In this document: piece by piece, positions 54,142 through 63,620 of the stretch
Numbering within the stretch: the first letter of the stretch is position 1
How the letters are laid out: each line of letters starts with the position of its first letter
DNA from: Roseovarius faecimaris
GTDB taxonomy: Bacteria; Pseudomonadota; Alphaproteobacteria; Rhodobacterales; Rhodobacteraceae
Direction: 5' to 3'
Assembly (NCBI RefSeq): GCF_009762325.1
Contig: NZ_CP034348.1
Location: 1-64,000, forward strand
DNA length: 64,000 nucleotides
Made by a program: the position numbers and the translations under genes
Notes under the pieces: model-generated
Told to the model about the DNA's origin: nothing
Database searches by the model: none
The model's input: the letters and a program-made list of their open reading frames with translations, nothing else

Positions 54142-55017
54142 ATGGATATCAGAGCCATTATCATGGGCGTGGCCTTTTGTGTCATGTGGTCGAGCGCCTT
54201 CACCTCGGCGCGGATCATCGTGGCCTCGGCACCGCCTCTGACGGCGCTGAGTATCCGGTTTCTGATCTCCGGGCTTCTGGGTGTGTTGATCGCGTGGATG
54301 CTTGGGCAATCCTGGCGGCTGACCCCGGCGCAATGGCGGGCGACGGTGATTTTCGGTATCTGCCAGAACGCGCTCTATCTGGGGCTCAACTTCGTCGCCA
54401 TGCAGACCATCGAGGCGTCGCTCGCGGCCATCATTGCCTCGACCATGCCGCTTCTCGTGGCGCTGGCAGGCTGGGTGATCTTTGGTGAGCGGATCAGCGG
54501 GCTCGCCTTCGCCGGTTTGGTTGCCGGGGTCATTGGGGTGGCGATCATCATGGGCGCGCGGTTTCAGGGCGGAGTGGACCTTTACGGTGTCCTGCTGTGT
54601 GTGGGCGGTGTTATCGCTCTGACCTTCGCCACGCTCGCGGTGCGCGGCGCCACGTCAGGGGGCAACTTCCTGATGGTGGTGGGGTTGCAAATGCTGGTGG
54701 GCAGTGCGGTGCTGAGCGTCGCGGCGGTGAGCCTTGAGACGTTCCACGTCACCTGGAGCTGGCAGCTTGTCGCGGCCTTTTTCTATACGACGCTCGTGCC
54801 TGGGTTGGCGGCAACCCTCGTCTGGTTCATCCTGGTTCAGCGGATCGGGGCCACACGGGCGGCGACCTTCCACTTTCTCAACCCGTTCTTCGGCGTGGTC
54901 ATTGCGACCCTGATCCTCAGCGAGGCATTGCGGCTGAGTGATATGGTGGGCGTGGTGGTGATCATGGGCGGCATCCTGGCGGTGCAATTGTCGAAGCAGC
55001 GCACTCCCCGGGGTTAA
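54142..55017 (+). CDS. EamA/DMT-family transporter
   Basis: A 291 aa inner-membrane protein with ten hydrophobic segments and two EamA repeats (about 5-135 and 150-285). FCVMWSSAFTSARI near the N-terminus and TLVWFILVQRIGATRAA near 228 are typical. Members export amino acids or other metabolites, or take up various solutes. Direction and substrate cannot be read. It converges on aroC with a palindromic terminator between. Confidence 0.9.
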   Translation: MDIRAIIMGVAFCVMWSSAFTSARIIVASAPPLTALSIRFLISGLLGVLIAWMLGQSWRLTPAQWRATVIFGICQNALYLGLNFVAMQTIEASLAAIIASTMPLLVALAGWVIFGERISGLAFAGLVAGVIGVAIIMGARFQGGVDLYGVLLCVGGVIALTFATLAVRGATSGGNFLMVVGLQMLVGSAVLSVAAVSLETFHVTWSWQLVAAFFYTTLVPGLAATLVWFILVQRIGATRAATFHFLNPFFGVVIATLILSEALRLSDMVGVVVIMGGILAVQLSKQRTPRG

Positions 55018-55023
55018 GCGCAA

Positions 55024-55047
55024 AAGAAAATTCGTACGAATTTTCTT
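55024..55047. terminator. Perfect 24-bp palindrome between convergent genes
   Basis: The 24 bases 55024-55047, with core AAAATTCGTACGAATTTT, form a perfect palindrome between the convergent EamA and aroC genes. Each strand ends in a T-rich half, as in a bidirectional terminator. Confidence 0.7.
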
Positions 55048-55052
55048 ACGTC

Positions 55053-56159
55053 CTACCCGATTGTTCCGCGCGGCCCGTCGCCCACCTGCCCACGATGAAG
55101 CAGCAGATGATCCAGGACCACACAGGCCATCATCGCCTCGCCCACAGGCACGGCGCGGATGCCGACGCAGGGGTCGTGCCGCCCCTTGGTGACCACCTCG
55201 GTTGGGCTGCCATCCATGCGGATCGATTTGCGCGGGGTCAGGATCGACGACGTTGGCTTGACCGCGAAACGCACGACGATGTCCTGTCCGGTGGAAATGC
55301 CCCCAAGAATACCGCCCGCATGGTTGGAGCTATACTCCGGGCCGTTCTCGCCCATGAAAATCTCGTCGGCATTCTCGGTGCCGGTGAGGGTTGCTGCGGC
55401 CATGCCTTCGCCCACTTCCACGCCCTTCACGGCGTTGATCGACATCATGGCGGCGGCGAGATCGGTGTCGAGCTTGCCATAGACCGGCGCGCCCAGTCCC
55501 GCGGGAGCCCCGCGACAGACCACCTCGATCTCGGCCCCGACGGAGTTGTGATCCTTGCGCAGCTTTTGCAAATACGCCTCCCACGCGGCAGCTGCCTCCG
55601 GCCCCTGCGGAATCCAGAAATCATTGCTGTCGATTGCGTCCCAGTCAAAGGCGCTGCGGTCGATCTCCATCTCCCCCATGCGGGTCATGTAGCCCTTGAT
55701 CTCGATCCCCGGGGCCAGTTCCTTCAAAGCTGCCCGGGCCAGCCCGCCTGCCGCCACCCGCGCTGCTGTCTCGCGCGCCGAGCTGCGCCCGCCGCCGCGA
55801 TAGTCGCGCAGCCCATATTTCTGGTGATAGGTGATATCGGCATGACCGGGCCGGAAGGTCTGGGCGATCTCGCCATAATCGCGGCTGCGCTGGTCGGTGT
55901 TCTCGATCATCAGCTGCACCGGTGTTCCGGTTGTCTGCCCCTCGAACACGCCTGACAGAATTTGAACCGCATCGGGTTCGTTGCGCTGGGTCATGTTCTT
56001 GTTCTGACCGGGGCGCCGTTTGTCGAGGAACTGCTGCAGATACGCCTCATCCACCGGCACGCCCGGCGGGCAGCCATCGACCGTCGCGCCAAGCGCAGGC
56101 CCGTGGCTTTCGCCCCAAGTGGTGACGCGGAAGAGATGTCCGTAGCTGTTCAGGCTCAT
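55053..56159 (-). CDS. aroC: Chorismate synthase
   Basis: Converts EPSP to chorismate, last step of the shikimate pathway, using reduced FMN. The protein is 368 aa, a normal length. The signature motifs [18 protein letters not shown] near the N-terminus, [15 protein letters not shown] near 130 and the C-terminal [13 protein letters not shown] are present. Start at 56159 has AAAGGAG eight bases upstream. It is divergent from the sulfatase gene, 100 bp apart. Confidence 0.98.
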   Translation of the reverse strand: MSLNSYGHLFRVTTWGESHGPALGATVDGCPPGVPVDEAYLQQFLDKRRPGQNKNMTQRNEPDAVQILSGVFEGQTTGTPVQLMIENTDQRSRDYGEIAQTFRPGHADITYHQKYGLRDYRGGGRSSARETAARVAAGGLARAALKELAPGIEIKGYMTRMGEMEIDRSAFDWDAIDSNDFWIPQGPEAAAAWEAYLQKLRKDHNSVGAEIEVVCRGAPAGLGAPVYGKLDTDLAAAMMSINAVKGVEVGEGMAAATLTGTENADEIFMGENGPEYSSNHAGGILGGISTGQDIVVRFAVKPTSSILTPRKSIRMDGSPTEVVTKGRHDPCVGIRAVPVGEAMMACVVLDHLLLHRGQVGDGPRGTIG

Positions 56160-56259
56160 GGGTGCGGCTCCTTTGCTTGCGGAAATAGCGGCGGCGCGCG
56201 CGGGCCTCAAGGGATTTCGTTGCAGGGCGGGGCCGGAGGCGTCTAACGTAGCGGTCAGA

Positions 56260-57870
56260 ATGCCAAAGAACATCCTCTTCATCATGTCTGACCAGCTCAG
56301 GTTCGACTATCTGGGCTGTACCGGTCATCCGCATATCCGCACGCCGCATATCGATGCGCTGGCCGCGCGGGGCATCCGTTTTGACCGGGCCTATGTGCAA
56401 TCCCCCATCTGTGGGCCATCGCGGATGAGCACCTATACGGGCCGCTACCCGCGCAGCCACGGAAGTACTTGGAACGGTGTGCCGTTGCGCGTGGGCGAAT
56501 GGACCATGGGCGATCATCTGGACGAACTGGGCATGCGCACGGTGCTGTGTGGCAAGACCCATATGCGCGCCGATCTGGAGGGGATGAGGCGGCTGGGCCT
56601 GGACCCGGCATCGGGGATCGGGGCGCGGGTGGCCGAATGTGGTTTCGAGATCTGGGACAGGCTGGACGGTCTGCATCCCGATCCCGTGCCGGAGCCCGCG
56701 CCCTATGCGGACTATCTGCGCGGGCTGGGCTATGGCGGGCCGAACCCGTGGGAGCAATGGGCCAATTCGGCCGAGGGCGATGAGGGGGAGATCCTCTCCG
56801 GCTGGTTGATGGAACACGCCGACAAACCCGCACGCATCCGAAACGAAGACAGCGAAACGCCCTATACCACCACCCGCGCGATGGAGTTTATCGCCGGGGC
56901 TGGGGATGATCCGTGGTGCCTGCACCTGAGTTATATCAAGCCGCATTGGCCCTATATCGTGCCCGCGCCCTATCACGATATGTATGGGCCGGAACATGTG
57001 CTTCCGGCGGTGCGCAGCCAGGCAGAGCTGTCCGATGCCCATCCGGTGCTGGCCGCCTATCATCAGCACCGGTTCTCAAAGGTCTTTGCGCGCGAGGAAG
57101 TGCGCCAAAGGGTGATCCCGGCCTACATGGGGCTGATCACGCAGCTGGATGACCAGATCGGGCGGCTTATGGACTGGCTGGAGGAGACCGGGCGCAGCGA
57201 TGAGACGCTGATCGTCTTCACCTCGGATCATGGCGATTACCTGGGCGATCACTGGCTGGGAGAGAAGGAGATGTTTCACGACCCGTCCGTGCGCGTGCCC
57301 CTGATCGTGGTGGACCCGTCGCCCGAGGCTGACGTAACGCGCGGCACGGTGAGCGAGGCGCTGGTCGAGGCGATCGACCTTTTGCCAACCTTTGTCGAAG
57401 TGGCAGGCGGGGCGCCCAAACCGCATGTTCTGGAAGGGGCATCGCTTCTGCCGCTTGTTCGAAGGCAGGATGTGCCGTGGCGTGGGCATGTAATCAGCGA
57501 GTACGACTATTCCAGCCGCCGGGCGCAGGCCATTCTTGACCAGTCGCCGCAGGACTGCCGCCTGATCATGGTGCATGACGGGCGCTGGAAATATGTCCAT
57601 GCCGAAGGCTTCCGCCCGATGCTCTATGATCTGAAGTCAGACCCGGATGAGCTGCATGATCTGGGGGCCGATCCGACCCATGAGAGCGAGTGCGCGCGGC
57701 TTGGCGAAGTATTGAATCGCTGGGCGCGGCACCCGCACAGCCGCATCACCGCGCCTTACGATGCGCAGACTGGCAGCGGGGCGGAGGAGTTGGAACTGGG
57801 CATTCTGATCGGGTTTTGGGACAGCCACGATGTGGACGAGGCCACGCGCAACGGGGAGAGCGGAAACTGA
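56260..57870 (+). CDS. Sulfatase-family hydrolase
   Basis: A 536 aa hydrolase of the alkaline-phosphatase superfamily, with no signal peptide, so cytoplasmic. The sulfatase signature is intact: C51-G-P-S-R55 ([10 protein letters not shown]), whose cysteine becomes formylglycine. Metal ligands are likely D11 (MSDQLR) and the D/H pair in [12 protein letters not shown] near 320. The C-terminal half resembles choline-sulfatase, arylsulfatase and phosphonate monoester hydrolase relatives. The start at 56260 begins the conserved NILFIMSDQ strand; a reading from 56158 is unsupported. The stop shares one base with the P450 start, implying a shared substrate pathway. Confidence 0.9.
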   Translation: MPKNILFIMSDQLRFDYLGCTGHPHIRTPHIDALAARGIRFDRAYVQSPICGPSRMSTYTGRYPRSHGSTWNGVPLRVGEWTMGDHLDELGMRTVLCGKTHMRADLEGMRRLGLDPASGIGARVAECGFEIWDRLDGLHPDPVPEPAPYADYLRGLGYGGPNPWEQWANSAEGDEGEILSGWLMEHADKPARIRNEDSETPYTTTRAMEFIAGAGDDPWCLHLSYIKPHWPYIVPAPYHDMYGPEHVLPAVRSQAELSDAHPVLAAYHQHRFSKVFAREEVRQRVIPAYMGLITQLDDQIGRLMDWLEETGRSDETLIVFTSDHGDYLGDHWLGEKEMFHDPSVRVPLIVVDPSPEADVTRGTVSEALVEAIDLLPTFVEVAGGAPKPHVLEGASLLPLVRRQDVPWRGHVISEYDYSSRRAQAILDQSPQDCRLIMVHDGRWKYVHAEGFRPMLYDLKSDPDELHDLGADPTHESECARLGEVLNRWARHPHSRITAPYDAQTGSGAEELELGILIGFWDSHDVDEATRNGESGN

Positions 57871-59090
57871 TGGGTCATCCCGACTTCAACGCCATGACAA
57901 GTGCGGTCTTCCGCGCCGATCCTTATCCGATCCTCGCCGAACTGCGGGAGAGTGAAGGCGTTGTGCCTCTCAACCCCGGTGTCATGCCAAGCTGGCACGT
58001 GCTGCGCTATGCGGATGTGCAGAAAGTGCTGTTGAGCCCCGAGCTGTTTTCGTCCAACCGGGCCTTGCAGGGGGAGGGAGAGCTGGCCGAGGCCAACCTG
58101 TCTTTCCTGTTCAACAACATGATTTCGGCCACGGGCGACAAGCATCGCCGTTTGCGGATGATCGGGAACCGGGTGTTCATGCCGAAGTTCATAGAGAGCT
58201 TCCGGCCTGCTCTGGCCCAAGTGGTCGCGGCGCAGATGGCGCGGGCGTTGCAAGGGCACGAGTTCGATCTGGTCGAAGAATTCTCGGCGCAGATCACCGT
58301 TGCCATGATCACGCGCGTTCTGGGTCTGCCGCTGGCGGACATGCCGCAGATCAGGCGCTGGACGGCCGTTCTGGGGGACAATTCCGGCGCCTCCACCTGG
58401 CTTGCGGCGCTCGATCCGGAGATGGTGGAACGCGGGCGCTTAACCGGGCTGGAGATGACCGCATACTTCCGCGAATACCTGCGTGAGCGGCAGGCCAACC
58501 CGCGCGAGGGGGATCTGATTTCAGCCTTTGCGTCGGTCGAGGTGGAGGGCGAGCGGCTCTCTGAAAGCGAAGTCTTGTCGATGGTCATGCTGCTCCTGCT
58601 GGCGGGAAATGAGACGACAACCAACCTGATCACGAATTTCGTGCGCCTGCTGGACGCGTTTCCCGAGCAGGCCGCGCGACTCAGGGCCGATCCGGAGCTG
58701 ACCAATCCCGCGGTGGAGGAAACCATCCGCCTGCGCAACTCGATCCGCAATATCGACCGCTTCGCGCTGGAGGATGTGGAGCTGAGCGGCGTGACCATTC
58801 CAAAGGGAGGGCTGGTGGTGGTGTGGCTGAGTGCCGCCAATCGCGACCCTTCTGTGTTTGAGGCCCCCGATGCATTTCGCCCGGATCGCACGGCCAACCG
58901 GCATCTGGGCTTCGGACTGGGGATGCATATGTGCCTTGGGGCCGCCCTGGCGCGGATGGAGGTACAACTGGCTGCGCGCGCGATTCTTGAACAGACCGCG
59001 CTGGTCGAGCTGACCGCGCCGCCGGTGGTGGCGCAGAATGCGAATTTCGACAATATCACCCGGCAGATGGCGCGGTTTCATCCGCGCTGA
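57870..59090 (+). CDS. Cytochrome P450
   Basis: A 406 aa soluble bacterial P450. The I-helix oxygen-activation motif is AGNETT (245-250), the K-helix ExxR is E284-T-I-R287, and the heme loop FGLGMHMC has the thiolate ligand C355. Length and soluble nature fit bacterial class I enzymes, which need a ferredoxin and reductase not found here. The ATG overlaps the sulfatase stop, so desulfation and hydroxylation or dealkylation of one compound is the natural reading. Substrate unknown. Confidence 0.95.
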   Translation: MGHPDFNAMTSAVFRADPYPILAELRESEGVVPLNPGVMPSWHVLRYADVQKVLLSPELFSSNRALQGEGELAEANLSFLFNNMISATGDKHRRLRMIGNRVFMPKFIESFRPALAQVVAAQMARALQGHEFDLVEEFSAQITVAMITRVLGLPLADMPQIRRWTAVLGDNSGASTWLAALDPEMVERGRLTGLEMTAYFREYLRERQANPREGDLISAFASVEVEGERLSESEVLSMVMLLLLAGNETTTNLITNFVRLLDAFPEQAARLRADPELTNPAVEETIRLRNSIRNIDRFALEDVELSGVTIPKGGLVVVWLSAANRDPSVFEAPDAFRPDRTANRHLGFGLGMHMCLGAALARMEVQLAARAILEQTALVELTAPPVVAQNANFDNITRQMARFHPR

Positions 59091-59156
59091 GCCGCTCTTC
59101 GGGCCCTTGCGTACCCGCCTCGCGAAGCCGCCTGCCAGGGCGGATGAGCAGCACGC

Positions 59157-60473
59157 CTAGGCTTCGTGGCGGTTGAAGAAAAGCTCCCACTGGAACCGCG
59201 CGCGTACGCCAATATCGAGGAAGGGCCGGGGTGGCAGCACCTCAGGCTCGCCCAGGCTGAGCATGTCGGCAATGAGCGGATTGTCCCGCCCGCAGGCCAT
59301 GTCTGCCGCCAGGATCCCGCCAAAGGTTCCCTTGGTCACACCCACAGCATTCTGGCAGACCGCCGACCAGATATTCGGCGCGATCTGCCCGAAGGCGGGG
59401 GCGCCATTGCGCGACAGGCAGACGAAGCCGGTCCAGGTGTGTTCCATCTCAACCTCGGGCAGCATCGGAAACCGCTGATCGAAGAGCCGTTTGTGCTGCA
59501 AGCGAACCGCGGCCTGTTCCGAGGCCGAGACCCGCTGTGACGGACAATAGCGCAGCCCCTGCCGGATCAGGATCCGGTGGTCATCGGTGTAGCGCATTGT
59601 GATGCCCGCAAAGGCATTGACCGGGGTCAGGCCCCAGCTTTCGGTCACGCCATAGGCGTCGCGCTCGGCCGGGGTCAGGGGCCGCGACAAGGACGCATGC
59701 GCCGCCAGATGCAGGAACTTGCGCTGGTGGAACCCGAATTGTTCGGTGAAACCATTGGCGGCCATGATCATCTTCGGCGCACGCACCGATCCGTCGCGCG
59801 TCTTCAGATGCACGCCGTTCTGGAAAATGGCTTCGGTGACGGGCGAATTCTCATAGATTGTCACGTTTTCGGGTAGTGTATCCGCCAGCCCCCGCACCAG
59901 CGCCGCCGGGTTCATCAACACGCAGCCCGGTGTATAGACGGCGGCCGTGAAATGCGACGAGCCAAGTTTACCCCGCAGCGCCTCGCCCTCGATCCAGTCA
60001 TAGGGCTCGCCCAGGGCTTCCAACTCGCGCCGGAAGGGCTCCAGCACCTGCTGTGTCCCTTTGGGAGAAACGGCGGTGTGATACTTGCCCGCCCGCTTCC
60101 AGTCGCATTGGACATCATGGGTGGTGACAACGTCTTCGAGATGATCGAGCGCCATACGCGCCAGACGCATGAAGCGGTGCGATCCCTCCAGTTCGTCCAG
60201 CGAGGAGCCTACGTTATGCGGCAGGTCGATGCCGAAGCCCGAGTTGCGGCCCGAGGCGTTTTCCCCCGCTTCGCCTGCTTCCACCAGCACGATCTGCTGA
60301 TCCGGGCAATTTTCAGCCAGCCGCCGTGCTGCGGCGAGCCCGGCATACCCGCCGCCCAGTACCAGCCAGTCGGCGCTGATGTCGCCCTGGACACGCGGAT
60401 GCGCGGCGCGCGGCGGCAGGATCGCGCTCCAGCCGTTGGTCTTGTCATCCCTGGGCAGGCGATTGATCTGCAT
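59157..60473 (-). CDS. FAD-dependent amine oxidoreductase (DAO family)
   Basis: A 438 aa flavoprotein of the D-amino acid oxidase/glycine oxidase/gamma-glutamylputrescine oxidase family. The FAD motif is LVLGGGYAGLAAARRL (about 39-54), with the E in VLVEAGEAGENASGRNSGF, and the substrate domain includes ITMRYTDDHR and the C-terminal GTFGGILAAD. It would oxidise a secondary or primary amine. It starts 5 bp after the stop of the cupin gene, whose 3' end contains its GGAGGA ribosome site, so the two are coupled. It converges on the P450 gene. Confidence 0.9.
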   Translation of the reverse strand: MQINRLPRDDKTNGWSAILPPRAAHPRVQGDISADWLVLGGGYAGLAAARRLAENCPDQQIVLVEAGEAGENASGRNSGFGIDLPHNVGSSLDELEGSHRFMRLARMALDHLEDVVTTHDVQCDWKRAGKYHTAVSPKGTQQVLEPFRRELEALGEPYDWIEGEALRGKLGSSHFTAAVYTPGCVLMNPAALVRGLADTLPENVTIYENSPVTEAIFQNGVHLKTRDGSVRAPKMIMAANGFTEQFGFHQRKFLHLAAHASLSRPLTPAERDAYGVTESWGLTPVNAFAGITMRYTDDHRILIRQGLRYCPSQRVSASEQAAVRLQHKRLFDQRFPMLPEVEMEHTWTGFVCLSRNGAPAFGQIAPNIWSAVCQNAVGVTKGTFGGILAADMACGRDNPLIADMLSLGEPEVLPPRPFLDIGVRARFQWELFFNRHEA

Positions 60474-60477
60474 CGGT

Positions 60478-60828
60478 CTATTCCTCCGCCCAGTTGGTTG
60501 GCTGGATGGCATAGAAGACCAGCGCGCTTTCAGCGATATAGGTCAGCTCCGTGCCGTTGGGCAACCAGATGCAATCGCGCGGCGCCGCTGTCAAATCACC
60601 CTCTGCGGTGCGAACGGTCACCTCGCCCTCCAGCACCAGAAGCACCTCGTCATATTTCACCGTCCAGGGAATTTCGGCGTTCTCGAACCGGCCGAACCCG
60701 GTGCCCAGAAGCGAGCCGTCGCCGCCGCCGATAACCTCGGTCACCTTGGCCATATGGCCGTAATCAAAGCGCGGCGCAAAGTCGAGCTGATCAAACGGCA
60801 CGACGCGGGCGGGGGTGGTCTTGGTCAT
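60478..60828 (-). CDS. Cupin-domain protein (EutQ-like)
   Basis: A 116 aa single-domain beta-barrel. The first cupin motif shows in WTVKYDEVLLVLEGEVTVRT and the second around CIWLPNGTELTYIAE; metal-ligand histidines are mostly replaced, as in EutQ-type and some ureidoglycolate-like cupins. It precedes and is coupled to the FAD oxidoreductase and is divergent from the TetR gene. A binding or accessory role in the same pathway is likely, but unproven. Confidence 0.85.
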   Translation of the reverse strand: MTKTTPARVVPFDQLDFAPRFDYGHMAKVTEVIGGGDGSLLGTGFGRFENAEIPWTVKYDEVLLVLEGEVTVRTAEGDLTAAPRDCIWLPNGTELTYIAESALVFYAIQPTNWAEE

Positions 60829-60853
60829 GTGTCATCTCCCATGAGGACGGGCG

Positions 60854-60882
60854 TTGACGGGCACAATACACGCCTGTATGTT
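60854..60882 (+). promoter_or_regulatory. Candidate promoter of the TetR gene
   Basis: TTGACG (60854-60859) and TATGTT (60877-60882) with 17-bp spacing. The -10 box lies within the inverted repeat at 60875-60890. Confidence 0.5.
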
Positions 60883-60891
60883 TCCATACAA
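60863..60891 (-). promoter_or_regulatory. Candidate promoter of the cupin-FAD oxidoreductase pair
   Basis: On the minus strand TTGTAT (60891-60886) and TATTGT (60868-60863) are 17 bp apart. It faces and overlaps the TetR-gene promoter. Confidence 0.5.
60875..60890. promoter_or_regulatory. Candidate TetR operator
   Basis: TGTATG and CATACA form a perfect 6-bp inverted repeat around TTTC. It covers the -10 of the TetR promoter and the -35 of the divergent cupin promoter, so one bound repressor could shut both. Confidence 0.55.
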
Positions 60892-60910
60892 CCCTGTTTG
60901 GAAACCCTGC

Positions 60911-61546
60911 ATGACCCTGCTTGCCACACCGAAACCCGCCAACCGCCTGACTGCCGCCGATTGGGTTGAAGCAGCCTTGCAGGCGCTCAAGTCGGGGGGG
61001 ATCGAGGCGGTGCAGATCACCACGCTGGCCAAGGCGCTGGGCGTTACGCGGGGCAGCTTTTACTGGCATTTCGAAAGCCGCGAAGCCCTGACAGAGGCGC
61101 TTCTGGCCGAATGGCGCGCGCGCAATACCGGGGTGATGGTCGAGGCGATCCGCGATGTGGCTACGCTTGACGATGGCATCCTTGCGCTCTTTTCGGTCTG
61201 GGTCGACCATACCCGTTTCGACCCCGCGCTGGACCAGGCGATTCGTGACTGGGCCCGGCGCGACACCACGTTGAACAACACGGTCAGGGCCGAGGATGAC
61301 GCCCGTATCGCCTCCATTGCCCGTTTTTTCGAGAGGCAGGGCTACACGCAGCCCGAGGCCTTCATCCGCGCACGCGTTATCTACCTCACGCAGCTCAGCT
61401 ATTACGCGCTGAAAGTGGATGAGCACGAGAGCCTGAGCGAGCGGAAGACCTATCTCGACGCCTATTTCAAATGCTTCACCGGCCGCGACATCAACCCTGC
61501 AACCGGGGCGGCCTTCCTTGCGATGATCGAGAAAGACGCGCCATGA
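60911..61546 (+). CDS. TetR-family transcriptional regulator
   Basis: A 211 aa regulator. The DNA-binding domain is residues about 9-60, with the helix-turn-helix ITTLAKALGVTRGSFYWHF; the rest is a helical ligand-binding domain. Start at 60911 is a choice: an ATG at 60878 lies inside the candidate operator and would overlap the promoter, so it is unlikely. The stop overlaps the methyltransferase ATG by 4 bp, putting both genes in one transcript. It probably represses this operon and the divergent cupin-oxidoreductase pair. Confidence 0.92.
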   Translation: MTLLATPKPANRLTAADWVEAALQALKSGGIEAVQITTLAKALGVTRGSFYWHFESREALTEALLAEWRARNTGVMVEAIRDVATLDDGILALFSVWVDHTRFDPALDQAIRDWARRDTTLNNTVRAEDDARIASIARFFERQGYTQPEAFIRARVIYLTQLSYYALKVDEHESLSERKTYLDAYFKCFTGRDINPATGAAFLAMIEKDAP

Positions 61547-63096
61547 CCGCCATGACCACCAAACCCCGCACCGGCGGCCGCCGTGGCCGCGCCGCCAAAC
61601 GGGCCACTCCGGCCGTCAAGACGTTTGACCGCGCCTGGCGGCAATGGGTGCGCCCCTATGCGCCGGTCGAACAGTTCAGCGCGGATCAGATCGAGGCCAT
61701 TCACGAGGCATCGCTGACTGTACTGAAAGAGGTCGGCATCCACGTGATGAATGATGAGGCGCGCGCACTTTATGTCTCTGCGGGCATGACAGAGGCGCCG
61801 GGCGAGATTATCCGGTTTGACCCCGACGCCCTGATGGAGCTCATCGCCAAAGCCCCGGCCGAGATTACGCTGCATGGTCGCGGCTCTGACCGGCAGGTGA
61901 CCTTGGGCGGCAAACATGTGGGAATCTGCACCACGGGGGGCACGCCCAACTTCTCCGATCTGCAAGGCGGGCGGCGCCCCGGTACTCTGGCGTCTCTGGA
62001 TGATTTTTGCCGCGTCTCCCAGGCCTTTGACGTGATCCATATGATCGGCCCCTTCGTGGAGGCACAGGACATCCCGCCTAGCCTGCGCCATTTCGCCATG
62101 ACCAAATCGGTGCTGACCCTCACGGATAAGGTGCCGTTCGTTTTCTTTCGCGGCACCGAAGCCGTGGCCGACGCCTATGAGATGATCCGCATCGCGCAGG
62201 GGCTGAGCCATGAGGAGTTTGCAGAAACACCTTGTAGCTATTCTGTGGCCAACTCCAACTCGCCTCTGATGCTTGATCTGCTGATGTGCCGCGGGATCAT
62301 CGACGCGGCGCGGGCCGGGCAGGTGATGGTTCTGACCCCGTTCACCTTGTCCGGCGCCATGGCCCCGGTCACGATTCCGGGGGCATTGGTGCAGCAAAAT
62401 GCCGAAGCACTGGCCGGCCTGAGTCTGTCGCAAATCGTGCGGCCCGGAGCGCCGGTGGTCTATGGCAGTTTCACCTCCAATGTAGACATGAGATCCGGCG
62501 CGCCCGCCTTTGGCACTCCGGAATATGTCAAGGCGGCCTTTGCCTCGGGCCAACTTGCGCGGCGCTACAATCTGCCTCTGCGCTCGTCTGGTGTTACCGC
62601 CTCCAACGCACCCGACGCGCAGGCGGCCTATGAGATGCAGATGTCGCTCTGGGGTGCACTGATGGGGGGGACGAACCTGTTGTTGCACGGGGCAGGATGG
62701 CTGGAGGGCGGGCTGACGGCCTCGGCGGAGAAGTTCATCATGGATGTGGAGATGCTCCAGATGTTCGCGGAGCTGTTCAAGCCGCTGGAGGTCAATGAGG
62801 ACACGCTGGGGCTGGCCGCGATCAGGGATGTGGGCCATGGCGGTCATTTCTTTGGTACGCAACACACGATTGAGCGGTTTGAAACAGCGTTCTACTCGCC
62901 GCTTCTTTCGGATTGGTCCAATTTCGAAAACTGGACTGATCGGGGATCACTCGATGCCACGCAACGCGCCAACCGGATCTTTCACGATACCGTGGCCGCG
63001 CATGAACCTCCGCCCCTGCCCGCAGACCGGCTTGAAGAGATGGAGGCGTTCGTCGCGCGGCGCATTGCGGAGGGCGGCGCGGATATCGATCGATAA
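61543..63096 (+). CDS. Trimethylamine methyltransferase (MttB) superfamily protein
   Basis: A 517 aa member of the MttB superfamily. It has no in-frame TAG, so it is a non-pyrrolysine member, like the glycine-betaine and proline-betaine methyltransferases. Landmarks include SVANSNSPLMLDLLMC near 235, PVVYGSFTSNVDMRSGAP near 308 and SSGVTASNAPDAQAAYEMQ near 348. Such enzymes move a methyl group from a quaternary amine to a corrinoid protein; neither a corrinoid protein nor its activase is adjacent. Its pairing with TetR, cupin and FAD amine oxidase genes suggests catabolism of an N-methylated compound. Confidence 0.9.
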   Translation: MTAMTTKPRTGGRRGRAAKRATPAVKTFDRAWRQWVRPYAPVEQFSADQIEAIHEASLTVLKEVGIHVMNDEARALYVSAGMTEAPGEIIRFDPDALMELIAKAPAEITLHGRGSDRQVTLGGKHVGICTTGGTPNFSDLQGGRRPGTLASLDDFCRVSQAFDVIHMIGPFVEAQDIPPSLRHFAMTKSVLTLTDKVPFVFFRGTEAVADAYEMIRIAQGLSHEEFAETPCSYSVANSNSPLMLDLLMCRGIIDAARAGQVMVLTPFTLSGAMAPVTIPGALVQQNAEALAGLSLSQIVRPGAPVVYGSFTSNVDMRSGAPAFGTPEYVKAAFASGQLARRYNLPLRSSGVTASNAPDAQAAYEMQMSLWGALMGGTNLLLHGAGWLEGGLTASAEKFIMDVEMLQMFAELFKPLEVNEDTLGLAAIRDVGHGGHFFGTQHTIERFETAFYSPLLSDWSNFENWTDRGSLDATQRANRIFHDTVAAHEPPPLPADRLEEMEAFVARRIAEGGADIDR

Positions 63097-63194
63097 AATT
63101 CGAGTCTCATTTACGCGCAAGCCTGCCCGCGTTTCACGGAATGTTAGGCCCTGACGATCCAGGATGCGGGCACATCCAGATCGGAGGTTAGGGC

Positions 63195-63572
63195 ATGAAT
63201 GTTTCATCAATCAGCAGTGCGAACAACATGGTGCGGCCTGGCAAGGCAGCCCAATCAGTAGGTCACATGGCCAAGGCGGCGGTCACAGCCGCGAAAGAGG
63301 CGGGCGCGGTTCTGCCCAAAAACGCACAGGGCCTTGCCGCCTCGGCGGTGGCGCACGGGGTGGACCCGGCAACCCTGTTCGAGTCGATGATCCCGCCGCC
63401 ACCCGCTGTGGAAGACACCCCACCGGATGACGGTGCAACCGCACCTGACCCTGACCCGGTGCAAGCGGCTGAGGCAGGATTTGGCGAAGCGGCCACAATC
63501 ACCGGCGGCGTGACCACCGGTGCCGAGACGGCCTTGGAGCTGCTTCAGGAAAGTGTTGATGTGACGGTATGA
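63195..63572 (+). CDS. Hypothetical protein, Ala/Pro-rich, 125 aa
   Basis: A soluble, low-complexity protein with no signal peptide. The N-terminal half is rich in Ala, Ser and Lys with a short helical part (AAQSVGHMAKAAVTAAKEAG), and residues about 64-90 form a proline/aspartate linker (IPPPPAVEDTPPDDG). GGAGG precedes the ATG. No family recognised; composition is like that of its neighbours. Confidence 0.6.
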   Translation: MNVSSISSANNMVRPGKAAQSVGHMAKAAVTAAKEAGAVLPKNAQGLAASAVAHGVDPATLFESMIPPPPAVEDTPPDDGATAPDPDPVQAAEAGFGEAATITGGVTTGAETALELLQESVDVTV

Positions 63573-63583
63573 GCATGATCTGA

Positions 63584-63606
63584 GGCAGGCCAGTCACTGG
63601 CCTGCC
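63584..63606. terminator. Hairpin between convergent genes
   Basis: GGCAGGCCAG (63584-63593) pairs perfectly with CTGGCCTGCC (63597-63606) around TCA, between the hypothetical gene and the alanine dehydrogenase gene. A strong 10-bp stem without a T-run. Confidence 0.7.
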
Positions 63607-63620
63607 CCGGATCGGCTCAA

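Noticed and set aside
61543-63096. Pyrrolysine-containing trimethylamine methyltransferase
   Set aside because: The frame has no internal TAG codon, so it is a non-pyrrolysine family member.
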